DNA from: Symsagittifera roscoffensis
Lineage: Eukaryota > Xenacoelomorpha > Acoela > Convolutidae
DNA length: 64,000 bases
Reading direction: 5' to 3'
NCBI RefSeq assembly: GCF_963678635.1
Contig: NC_087069.1
Coordinates: forward strand, 55,348,928 to 55,412,927
The notes beneath the pieces were generated by a model that saw nothing but the letters and a program-made list of their open reading frames with translations, was not told where the DNA came from and ran no database searches. The translations under genes were made by a program, and so were the position numbers. This document shows, one piece after another, positions 38,301 to 50,300 of this stretch (position 1 is the stretch's first letter; each line of letters opens with the position of its first letter).

Positions 38301-41300
38301 TAATGCTATTTCTACCGAGTCAATTCTATCCTTGCTTCTTATTTATTTCTATTCTTTCCGCAGTAAGAGTTTACGGGGAGGCGCGGTAATGATTTTTGAC
38401 AGAGTACTTTTTGGTGTTAATGACTTATGATACAGCAATGACTCAGTTAAACGTTAGAAATATAAATTGGTCCTGAGTTTCAAAAAAGGGCTTCGCTCAA
38501 TGAATTAACCAAATCTAGAAATGCAGAAGTATTATTGTTATATCTTATTAATAACAATTAGTTAGTAGTTATAAAGTGAGTGTTGTCAGGTGTTGTGTGA
38601 GGGTGGTGGGGATGTGCAGAGTGCGATTGAACCGTATGAAGTGGAGAACAGACGACTGCTGAAGGAACAGAACGAACTGCACAGGAAACTCATTGAGAGC
38701 AAAGATACTCTGGACAATACACTGAGACAGCACAAGGACCAGGTAATTGGAGAGGGGGGGGGGGGCAAACTACATTAATGTTCACTCAACAAGTTGTATT
38801 TTAGTGACAGCTAGATTGCGAGCTGTAATTTTATTATAATTTTTTCCTACCGAAGTAGCACATTTTAGTGCGAAATTATATGCGTTAATCAATCAGCCCA
38901 AAATTAGACAGATGTCCACGCATAGAATAAAAAAATCAGAGTATACGGCAGGATGAATAAGAGTTTAAAGAGAACGAATCTTGTTTGGAAGGTCCGCGTT
39001 CGAATCCCGCCGTCGCAGAAATGTCTGTTGTGTTTTGAAATTGAATTACGTTCACGGCAAATTGTCGTATTTTTTGCGTTTCTTTTTCTGACATTTTCAG
39101 CTCCTTGTCAGAGACCTGCGGCTTGGCCTCGCTGTAAATTAAAATCTCAGGTTTCTTGACCGTTGCTTAAAGAGCATATGACAAAAATCGTCATGAGTAA
39201 AATCTGTAAAAATGGATGTAAACATTCAGTGTCTTTGGAAAAGCGATCGCATAAAAATGTGTAAAACTATGGTTGAGTACTCTTAGAAAGTTATATGAAT
39301 CCCTTGCTATCGTGTTTTATGTTAGCAGAACCGTGTTTTGAGGGTTAAACTTGAATTCAACTTGTCTATGCATTGATTATTGACACATCAAGTAATAATT
39401 TTTATAACTCTTCGATAATTGAAGAGTTTTTCTGTATTTGTCAGATGATGGAATTTTTAGAGACGCACTGATCCAAGGTTAATGACTTTAAAGCTACGAA
39501 TTATGGAAGGATCGTTTAAAAACCGTAAGTGTTGCTGATGGTCGAAATTCGACATCACGAAATTATAGTCTTGAGATAGAATAAACTCATACTTATCACT
39601 CGCAATGATAGTTCATGTTCGCTTGAAATGTCATTCACGAATACTTCTCAATTTTTGCATGTTGGGTTTTGGATTTCCAAGTGTATAGCATTCGATCTCA
39701 ATTAGTTTGCAGCTTATCCTATCAAAATTGCTGTCCTTGTTTTGATAATATAGGTTGAGGATTTTGTATTGACCGTTTGTGTGTGTTTCAGCTGCGCAAG
39801 TTAGAACACGAGAATGCGGACATCAAATTTCTTAACAGCCAATATCTCGCGAAGGTAACAACTCACAAAATAACGGATCTCTTTAACTATATCCCCTTTT
39901 TGCACAAAAGGGGAGATTCGTAACTAGGTGAAAAAAGCTGATATGCTGAACCGTTGATTTCTTTATATGGGGGATATTCGTTACTAGGTACTCGAGGGGG
40001 GGGGGGGGGAATAAAACTAATGTGACTCTTGGTCCCAATGTTTTCTACATTATGTAATGTAATTGTTTATAGATTGCATATGACGTTGCTGTTGTCATTT
40101 TCCTGGGTACTTGGGGATTCTTTTTTGCGAAACAGTTTTTAGGAAAATACTGGGGTAGATCATAAAGTGAGCACTAGGATGATGCTGTTTTCTGAAAAAA
40201 AAAAAGAGAATCTTTGAAGACCTTTAAGAAACTACCGAAAAGATAAGCTTTTCAAAAAAAACTAAAAGAATTGTTCAATTACCACCCCGTTTTTTGTTTT
40301 GCTGCGTTAATTTTTCTGCTTGTTGAGAATTCTATTGCTCTTCCTTTTGCCTAGTAGTTACGATGGTGTCCGGCAAATAAAGCGACAGCTGTTAAGACGA
40401 CAAACGTTTTTGGTGGGACCTAGAGACGCCGCTACTCACAAATTCTCCACTGATCTTCACTGAAGTTCAATTTACTTGTTTTAGCTCTGATTCCGTCTTA
40501 ATGATATGTCGTCTTAATATTTTGTCGTGTTATTTGCCCAGCAGCAGTTGTGACGTAGATTATGCTTCTTGTGTCATGTTTTAGGTGAAGCAGTTGGAGA
40601 AGGAGGTGAAAGGGAGGGATGAGAAATTGAAGGAGTTACATGAGAAGACCTCTTCTGGGTCATCTGGCACAGCCACTGCTATTGTACACTCACAGTCTAG
40701 TGCGACAGGTACTACTCTCTTGTACATATATGTTAAAATCATTTAGAAATAAATAATCGAAGTTATAAATGGCATATTCGGTCAAATAAGCTTGGGTTGA
40801 GCAAATAGTAATAATGTCTTGAGAGGCAAGGTCAAACATTCTATACCTAGTATCTTGGTCTAGCGTCTTTACCATGCTCAGATCAGACGAGTTGAAATGC
40901 TTCAATTCGAAAAAGAATTGAGGAAAGTAAATAACGATGCAGAGAGATTCTCTGTAGTGTTTTAACTGATTTTGTCTTTTTTTTTAAAATTTATGTCACA
41001 AGTGAATTCGCCAAGCTTATGAAGGCGTTGTGTGTTTGTGTGATATAATAATTTTGCAGGTGGGAAGCGGAAGACAGTGGGGGGAGTGAGGAGACAGAGG
41101 ATGGACATCGACAGTTTCATCACACCACCTCCACCACCCCCGCCCAATGCGAGAGGGAATGAGTCATCACATCATAATTATAACAACAACAACACAACTA
41201 CCTCGTCTGCTGCAGGTAATCACAACTACCCTTGCGACTCAAAGTTCTTCACAATTGATTCAGAAAAGTTGCATATCATTTCAAAGCTGTATGCCTTGTT

Positions 41301-44300
41301 ACAGTAGTTGAAAATTACAGGAAAAGACTAAACAGTGAACAAAGTTTGTCGGATGTCTGATTGATAAAAAGTAGTTTGCATCTTTTCGAAGAAATTAAGA
41401 AATACATATGCTTGTTCGGATATGCTGAGTGAAATGAATCCTTCTTTTTAAAAAAAAAGATTTTTTTTTTTTTAAAAACGAAGAGGACAATGTTTGTGTA
41501 GGCCAAAACAGCAGTCGTCTGAATGGACATGCTGCTGCCTGTAAGCAACAGGAGAGTAAGAGCAGTGACATGTATGTGGCTGATCTGCTGGTGGTGGCAG
41601 ATGACAGAATAGGCAGTCTGCAGAAAGAGGTGGACACACTCACTACGGAGAGAGACAATACACACAAGAAGTTAGAGAGTCTCAAACGACAGGCTAGTTC
41701 TAATAAATTTTTCGCTGATTGCATATTTCTAATAAGTATATTTCTGGATTGATGATAAACTAAAATTCTCCCACTAAAGATCAACTGATCTTCCTATCTG
41801 TGCTTTTGTACGTTCATCAATCCACAGACATATTTAGAGTATGTCTCCGATCTGAAATTTCCAACTCCAATCTGTTAAAATATCTGTTTTTAGTTTTCCA
41901 TTTTTTTCTGGTTGAGATTTCTTTCTTTAGTTTTTCATTGTTTTCAGATTTTTTCAAGAGTTTCGACTCATAATATAGTAGTTTTGTGACCTCATTTTGC
42001 GTTGTGCGAGTGAGTAATTGTGCGTGTGTGTGTTTTGAGGGAAGGGAAAACTTGTTTCCGATATTAAATTTTTTTAAATGGAAACATTTTTTATCGGCCC
42101 AACGGGTGTTGTCGTCATTGTGACCGCTTCGTTGCGATATTTATTTAACTTTCATTTGTCAAAATGATCTTTGTTAATGACAAATTGTCACAATAATATG
42201 AGAATTAAGGTAGATTTTTTTCGACCATTTTCGATAGCGGTTTCATTTCATTTCATGTCCACTAACTCGCCATGTGATTTTTTTATTGTATCGCAAATGG
42301 GTGATTTTAGGTGACTGCGTTTGACTTAAGGGCTTTCTTGTATTGTATCGCATCGCAAGTCATGCGAAGCCCCGCTTTGCCTCTTTAATGAAGTTTTTAA
42401 TCAGGATCATTGCAATTAATTGCAGAAAGGTTTAACATAAGTGGAGCCGTGTGTTGTATAAGTCCAACTTAAAGTCTTAATGAAATGAATAATATACGTT
42501 TTGAGAGTTGATGAACGTAGTTCAGGTTCTTATATAGGTCGGGTAGATTTTTTTTCAGGAAAAGTCTAAAATTGCTCTAATAACTACAGAAAGCGTATTC
42601 ATACATTATAATGCTTTTATGAATGCCCTTAGGTATATGTGCACTTTTTGAATTCAATGCAAGTTCTTTAGATAAAAGGTAGGCAAAATTCACTTTCCAA
42701 TTAAGAAAGTGGAAATGACAAGCAAAAACGTGATCATTTTTAGTTTCCAAAATTGCAATTTAATTTTTAAATTTCCCAGCGGAATAAAAACGTTACCTGA
42801 AACTCCAGCGAGTTATTTTAAATCAAAAATGTGCCAATCATAAATTTTTCTTGAAATTCAAAGTGCTTTGGCCGTATAATTTTTCTTTGAATTTAGAAAA
42901 TTCAAAAAACAAGATTTTTTGTTTGTTCGCGTTTATTGACTCTTTTCCAGCTGTCTGTTGACTATGTTCTCTTTGATCAGTGAGTTTTTTCATGGAATTT
43001 TAAATGCTTTTCAACTCAAATGTATAATTTCGCGGTTTGACTTCTGATTTTTTATTCAAAATGCATTTAGCGAGTAGGAGGAAAATTATGCTAATGGCTC
43101 GAAAGTGGAGCTTTAGTTTGAAAAGTGAAAATTTTGTATTTGGAAATCCCAATGACATAGAAAAGTTGCCTGTTGATCCGTTTTTTATTGATTTCATAAA
43201 AAATTATGGACTAGAAAATATTCTTAACAATCAAAGTGCTTTTGTATGACAATCTCAGTTCTATGAAACTTGAATTGTGCGTTTTAGTAGTTGTTTGCAA
43301 TTTTTGTACGTTCTTTATAACTTCCTACTTTTGGTCGGCTATTTCATTAAACAGTTTTTCTGTGGTGACATAGACGTCATTAAGAAGAAACAGAAGAAAT
43401 TTATTTAAATTTAAAAGCTCGAGATGGCTTATACTCAAAAATGTCTGCAGATTTCTTAAGTTTTGAGATATTTAATTTTTTTTGTAGTGGCGTAACCAGA
43501 AACTTATCGAAATGCAGGTCATTGGAGGCTTCCTACTCTGCTGAAATCCTGGAGTCATCTAGATTTTGTATTTAAAAAAAAATCGGCTGCAGGTTGACCT
43601 CAGTTTTTTTGCTGCAGGGAGCAGTTTTAAGTTTGTATGAACAAATTAAGCTTTCATTACTCCATATTTTTTGGCTGTGTCCAAACACCGCATAGAAGAT
43701 AGCTTCAGATCCGCCTCAAAGTTTTAATTTAAAATTCAACACAGACATTGAGTACAGGATCAAAAACTGATTCCATTAATAATGGAACACACTAAATATT
43801 ATGCTGAATTAATATCTATTCAAGATATCATGTGCATGTAAAATTAATCCATAGTGCCAAAACGGTATATGGCACAAAAAAATCTTTATAAAATCAACTG
43901 GATTAAATAGAATGTTAAATATTTAAGCGGATGAGATTTGCGTCAAGTTAGATTGTGATTTTTTTTGGTGAATATTGATCAATTTACTTTCTGCTCCTGC
44001 CTTTAATCTATTCTGCTAAACTCAATAAATCACTTCAAATTATTGTTTTTATTCGTTTTGGTCCATGTATGAGTGTGTTATATAGTCATTCAATGTTTTA
44101 ATTCTTTTGACATGAATTTTGACTTCTGCATTGCATTGCACATTGATTAAACGAGTTTTTGCATTTTACCTGGCTTTGTTTGGTTTGGTCTAAACTAATA
44201 AGCAAGAAAGTAAATTTTAATTTTTAGCACGTTCTTCGTTTATTACATCGAGTTATTGTATTTTTCATCATTTTTGGCATATAATGTAATGTTTTAAGCC

Positions 44301-47300
44301 ACCATGTTCTTGTACGTTTCTATCGTCTTTTTCTTTTTATAAGATTCACTTTGTATGCTTTTTCTTACTTTTTCTACTGGATTTTTGTACGCAGTAGCTA
44401 ATAAGTGGTAGTGGTTAGTTTGGTAACCATTTTTTACTTTTCGCATCACATCAGGTGGAACCAATCTATTACCGTCTACTTATACCTTGCCATCTGGTTA
44501 TCATCACTTGTTATAAGTTATAACATCTCCTGGTTGTCACCTGTCTGCTGGTTATAACTTGTCACTGATCATCATGAGTACTAGGAGGAGCATGTTTAGG
44601 TCTTCGTCATCACTCGGTACCAAATATCCTTCGACGTCATCTCTCAACAAGAGCAGTGCTAAATACAGGCCAAAGAAAAAGGTGAACTTTTAAGTAGGAT
44701 CCTTGTCAATTTATTGGCATCAGTATTTTTTTAAAGTAGACGAAAATACTGAGACGGGCAGTAAGTCTTTTGATGAGATTTGGAGATAAGACAATTTTTT
44801 TACGCTCACTGATTGGGCTTAAAAAATGTATCTTATAAATTTTGATAATTAAAATAACTTTCGACGCCGTCTAAATTGCCTCTCATAACTTGGACACTAC
44901 ATTTATCAGCTAGTTTTTTTTTTATGAGATCTGTTTTCAAACAAGATAAATAGCAAGAAAAAAGAATTAATTTTTTCGTACTGATTCAAAAAACTAGGAC
45001 AATAATCATAAATGATCAAATCAGATTCAAGAGTTTTATAGTAAGTTTTCATAATTTCTGGAGGCGGAGCAATAAGTAGAATGATCCAATAGCAGAAAAA
45101 CGGAAAAATTTTGATTTTTAGGGGCTAATCTCGAAAAACAACTTCTAGAATCGTAAATACCACAATTGAAATGAAAAAATTATACATAAAAATAAAAAAA
45201 ATTAATGTTGAATGATAAATCCAATTAAGGTGTAAAAAAATCTTTTCAGTGGTAATATTGACGAGTCTAATACTTGTTTTAGCGATAGGCTCGTCTAATT
45301 CAATATTTCTTTGTTTTTCTGCTCTTGGACCGTTCTGCTCATTGACCGGCAACCCTTCTAAACGAGTACTGGTAGGTGATCCTGGTTGGGCTCTCTTCCA
45401 TTTCCCCATCCCTCTTGTAAATTGCAATAGAAAAATGTTTTAAAAGTTTTCATGTGGGAACTTGCTAACCAGAAATGTTCCTGAAATGATACTTGAATAA
45501 TTTCTTCAAATTTGAACCAAGGAAGTTGATACCAGGGAACAAAACGCACCTCATTAACAGGCCAAACTGTGTGTTTTGTGAATTGTAAGCGGATTCCGCA
45601 ACAAGGATGCGGCCGTTGTACTTCTCCTATTCTTTCATTCTCTTTGATCGTTCCGACAAAATTTTAACATGTTTAAAGACTTGTCTCTGGAATCCAGGAA
45701 CATACAGACACAAAATTCAGTGCAAAGTTTGGCCTAGTAATGCTTCTTGGAAAGTCTAAGAACAAAAGCAACGCTACAGACAGGATTCGAACCTGCGAAG
45801 GACATGCGTCCCATTGGATCTTAAGTCCAACGCCTTAACCACTCGGCCACCGTAGCTTTTCTCTACTCTGTAGGTGTGAACATAAAAACCAGCAAAAAAT
45901 TCCGGTGCATAAATTGAACTAATACTGATGAATTAATTAGGTAATAAAAAAGTAATTCCACCTGAGAAAATGACGTCATTACACTTCATTTTTCATAGAA
46001 CAGTGAAAGTTGTAGACTATTTCTACCAGAGAAATTGACGTCATTATTCATAAACTTCTAGAATCTTCTAATTTTAAGAATCTAAAGAATAAATCCTCGA
46101 ATTTTATCAGAAGTCATTACACATTAAAATCTAGATTTTTCTGAATCTTCTAAATTCTAGAATTATCCTATAAAAGTTTAACCAATCAGAATTCCAGAAC
46201 TGACTTTAAGGTGATGAAACCTTGTTAAGTTTTGATTTGTTTTCAAAATTTGATTTGTTCAGTTTTGGATTTGTTCAGAAATTCCGCAGGTTGACTTCTT
46301 TTTTAGTAAGTTTTACATATTTGATGCCAAATGGTTGCATTATATACTTTTCGGTCAACGAATCTGATTGAAGTTAATTCACTTTAAAACAGCTCATTTT
46401 GATTCGATGTCGGGTTAAATTTATCGCTGACTTCCACACGTAAAAACCAAACGGTGTGTTCAAAAACTATTTAACTTAAAATGCCAAGAGTAAAAAAACG
46501 AATCGTGAAGTGCACAAGCTAACCAATAAAATAAATTTTACAATCGTCAATACTACCAATGAAATGAATAATTTTAAACTTAAGTTGTTGGCAATATCGG
46601 TGACCTTGACAACTTAATTGGTCAACAACGGTTGATTTAGGTTGAGTCAATTTTTGATAATGTTTTTTACTGACGCTGAGCAATAAACAGAATCATCTTA
46701 GAGCAGAATGAATCCAAGAGCAGAAGAACGATTTATACAGGCTAATTAATACAACAATTATTAAAATGTCAATAATACCAAGGAAATGTTTAAATTTTAC
46801 ATAAATTGAATCATTCCAGGGAGTTTCTTTTTTGATTTTTTTAAAGATACATCGATTAAATTTCTTGGATTATGCATAATATATTCATTTCTTTGGCAAT
46901 ATTGACAATTCTTATACTTAACTTACCGATTAGCTTATAAAAGTTGATGTTTTTCTCCTCTTGGAATCATTCTGCTCTTATACCATTCTGCTTATTGACT
47001 GGCCACCATAATTTCTGAAGAGGATAGACGAGGAGCGATTTACATTCTACTAACTTCTAACTGAGCAGCACTAATTCAAACACGCGAACCGTTGAAAATA
47101 TAAATTATAGAATAAAGTTATTCCTTTAATTTTTAAGCTGAGAGCTAACATTTTTGTATTTGAGCTTTACGATCGAATAATGGGTTTTGAAAGCATTAAA
47201 TTAATAGGACGATTCCCAAGGAATGAAAACTATCAAAATTCCAAAAATCAGTTTGTTCACAAAGTATTGGGAAAATTCCCGAGTTTTAACAAAATTTTGG

Positions 47301-50300
47301 CAGGAACTAGCAAGTTTTGTAATATAATATTGTGAAAATGAATTGTGTAAGGTTTCTAGTAGCATTCGGCTAAAGGTCTGTTCATTTGAAAAAAAAAAAC
47401 TAACTCTTGTGTTATTCTTCCAAGTGGAGAAAAGTGTCCTAATTCTTCAAATTTTGTGGTTTCTCAAAAAAGCACGTTCAAGTAGCTCAGATTTTGTAGG
47501 TAAAATCAGAAAATCAGACCCTCAAATTAGGTGCTGATCTTAACATACTCATAGGTTGATAAACATAGACAATGTAAAGTCTCAAAGTCAATCAAATACA
47601 CTTGGCACTAACTGAAAGTTAATTAATGTACAGTTTTCTCTATAATTTTAGACGAAACGTTTCATAATTTTTGTCATTTTTTTGTTTTCCAAATAAACTT
47701 TTCTTGTCCAAAATTTCGCGTTATTGTTATATTATGAACAAGAATCAGTTAGCTTTATTTTTGAAAGTAGGCAAAAAAATTAGATTTTTAGTGGACTCGG
47801 CCATTTTTTTCAATGAAAACTATGAATTGAGATATTAGTTTAGGTTTTTTTTATTTGTGTATCATATACAGAACTTAACCAGATCATAGAAAAAGAATGT
47901 ATCAAGAAATAGTTTTTATATCAAAGATTTTTTCGATTTTTCTGTAAGAAATTGTTCTGATATTTTTCCGTTGAACTAGTGCCATGGTATTCGAGTAAAC
48001 CAATTTTTGTGATTGGTCCTCTTTAATTGGCTATATCATATTTCCTCTTCTTTCCAATCCAATTCACATATAAAAATCCTTGTTTTGCTTGTGGCACGTT
48101 AACCGCATAGTATTGGCAGTTCAATAGCATGTGTTCTTTCCTATATGAGGTGCTAGTCTTTTGCTTCTGTAATTGTCCAGCAGGTGTTTTTTCGTTTCTG
48201 TCATGTTTTTTCTTGCCTTTTGCGCTATTAAGTGTAAACAAACGATGCTTTTTGCGGGGGGGGGGGGGGATTTTGGCGTGCTTACGCTCCTTTGATGTTT
48301 TGCGGTTTTTCAGTTCATTTCTTTTAAAATTCAGAGTTCAGTTCCTTCGTTTCATGTGACGAAAACTTGAATGACCCCCAGTTTCAAAGATTGACTTTCG
48401 ATTTCCTAATAACCAGCGGAATAAAACTAAAACATATTGATCCAGTTTTCTCTAAGTTAGTAATTTTTAAGAAAAAAGTGGAAATCTTAAACAATTTATC
48501 AAATTCAAAGAGCTTTGTCGTTATATTTTTTTCTTCGAAGTTAGAAAATTAAAAAGATCCAAACAGTTTTTATCGATTTTTTTGTTCTGCAACACTTTTC
48601 CAATCATCTGTTGGCTATGTTTAAGAGTCGATGAACGTAGTTCAGACTTTTATATAGATCGCGATATGTTTTTTGGTAAATTTGTTCAGGCTTCAATTTA
48701 CTTTTTCGCTGTTTGACTTTTGATTTCCTTTCAAGTTGACTTCACATCCTTCGTCAAAAAAATTCAAACTCAATTATCGAATAGCGAAAGTGAAAAAGTC
48801 ATGGAAAAACCTTTTATCAGATTTCCCAGCGAAACAGAAATTTTACCTATTGATCCAGTTTTCTCAAATTGGGTAATTTTTATCAAAATAGTGTCAATCA
48901 TAATTTGTTCTAGAAATTCAAAGAGCTCTAAGGCCATCTTATTGTTTCGTGGAATTTCGAATTTGAGATTTTTTCAAAAAATAAGTTTGTATTTTTTCTG
49001 TTTACTTGCGTTCCTTGACTCTTTTTCAACTGTCTGCTGGCTATGTTTTACCTTTTTCAAGCTATTTCTTGACTTTTGTCGTCTGTGTTTGCGAATTACA
49101 TCTTCGCTTCTTTTTGAAACGTAGTCAGTCGTAAATTGATTTCCGAAAAGTTGCTCAAAAAAGGTCAGAAATTTTCCTTCCTCCAATTTATTGTTTAGCC
49201 TGTGATGTGGGGGTGTATTGTTCGGGAATCGTTTTTTTTTCACTGTTTTAGGGTAACATTATGTAGTTGTGGCTTAAAATCAGTTTCGTCTCGCTACATT
49301 AGAGTGTCGAATTGTTGCGAACAAAGTTTGAAGAAAAAAAATTAAAATCAAATTCACTTTGATAACTGTGCTTTTTGCTCTGAACTATGCCAAATGGAGT
49401 GAATAGTACGTTCACTAATATTGAATGTCCGAATGGAGCAAAAAACTTAATTGTCTTAAGGTTTACAAAGTGGATTGTCATTTACAGAGTTTCTAGTAAA
49501 AATTGTTTACAGAGTTTCATGGAAAAAGTGTCAATCATAAATAATTGATAGAGCTTTAAGTTGATTTATATATACTTTTTTTGAAACTGGGAAGTTGAAA
49601 GGTACTTCAACATAAAACGATACTTTTTCGGGCTCCTTGAGTGCATTGCCTCTTTTTCAACTGTCTCTTGGCTATATTTTGTTGCCAGTGGATGAAAAGA
49701 GCTGGTGCTGCAATGAGGCTTAAATTATATTTAAATGAGTGGCTAATTGTGTTGTAGGTTGAGACTAGGGACGAGGAGATAGACAGACTGTCTCGTCTGC
49801 TGGAGACAGGCAGACCACATGACTCACTCGTCTCAGATGCGAAGGGACACTCTAGTGACAAACTCATTTCACACCTCAATTTACAGGCTAGTTCTCTTTC
49901 TTTCTATTTCTTATCCCTTATTAAAAACATCAACTCTTAGATGTCAAAAGTCGTGTCGCCATTTTCGGGATCATAAAGTTAGAGATCCTCGGATACCTCT
50001 GTGACTTGTTTGGCCATGCGGTGCTATGATATGATTCCTTATTCCTTAAGCAATGCTAGTGTGATACAGTTCAATTTTGAATTATCCGGACAAAACGCCT
50101 TAAACTAGAAATTAAAGCAGGTTTTTCTCTAATTGGGTTGACCTTAGGTTAAAAAATGATGAGACGAAAATTGCTAAGAATTTCAGCAGAATTAATATGG
50201 TGCAATTTTTTTTGCGAAATTCGGGCCCAAAATTTTATCCTAAAAATTGATTTTTTGATGTTTTTAGTCAATATTACATTACGCCAAAACTTCCTGGTCG

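Larger units (their letters stand above)
41693..49757 (+). other. CEP135 intron 7, 8.1 kb
   Basis: Begins with a GC donor (GCTAGTTCT) and ends GTTGTAG. It holds several family-R copies (42500-43340, 48360-49060, 49490-49680), a minus-strand tRNA, two foldback elements and an exon-like ORF at 44574-44681. The rest, about 43350-44400 and 47010-48350, is AT-rich without a recognised feature apart from a poly-G run near 48256. Confidence 0.7.

Noticed and set aside
38940-39030. Possible tRNA near a B-box-like CGTTCGAATCCCG
   Set aside because: No acceptor stem or A box can be folded; at most a degraded SINE head.
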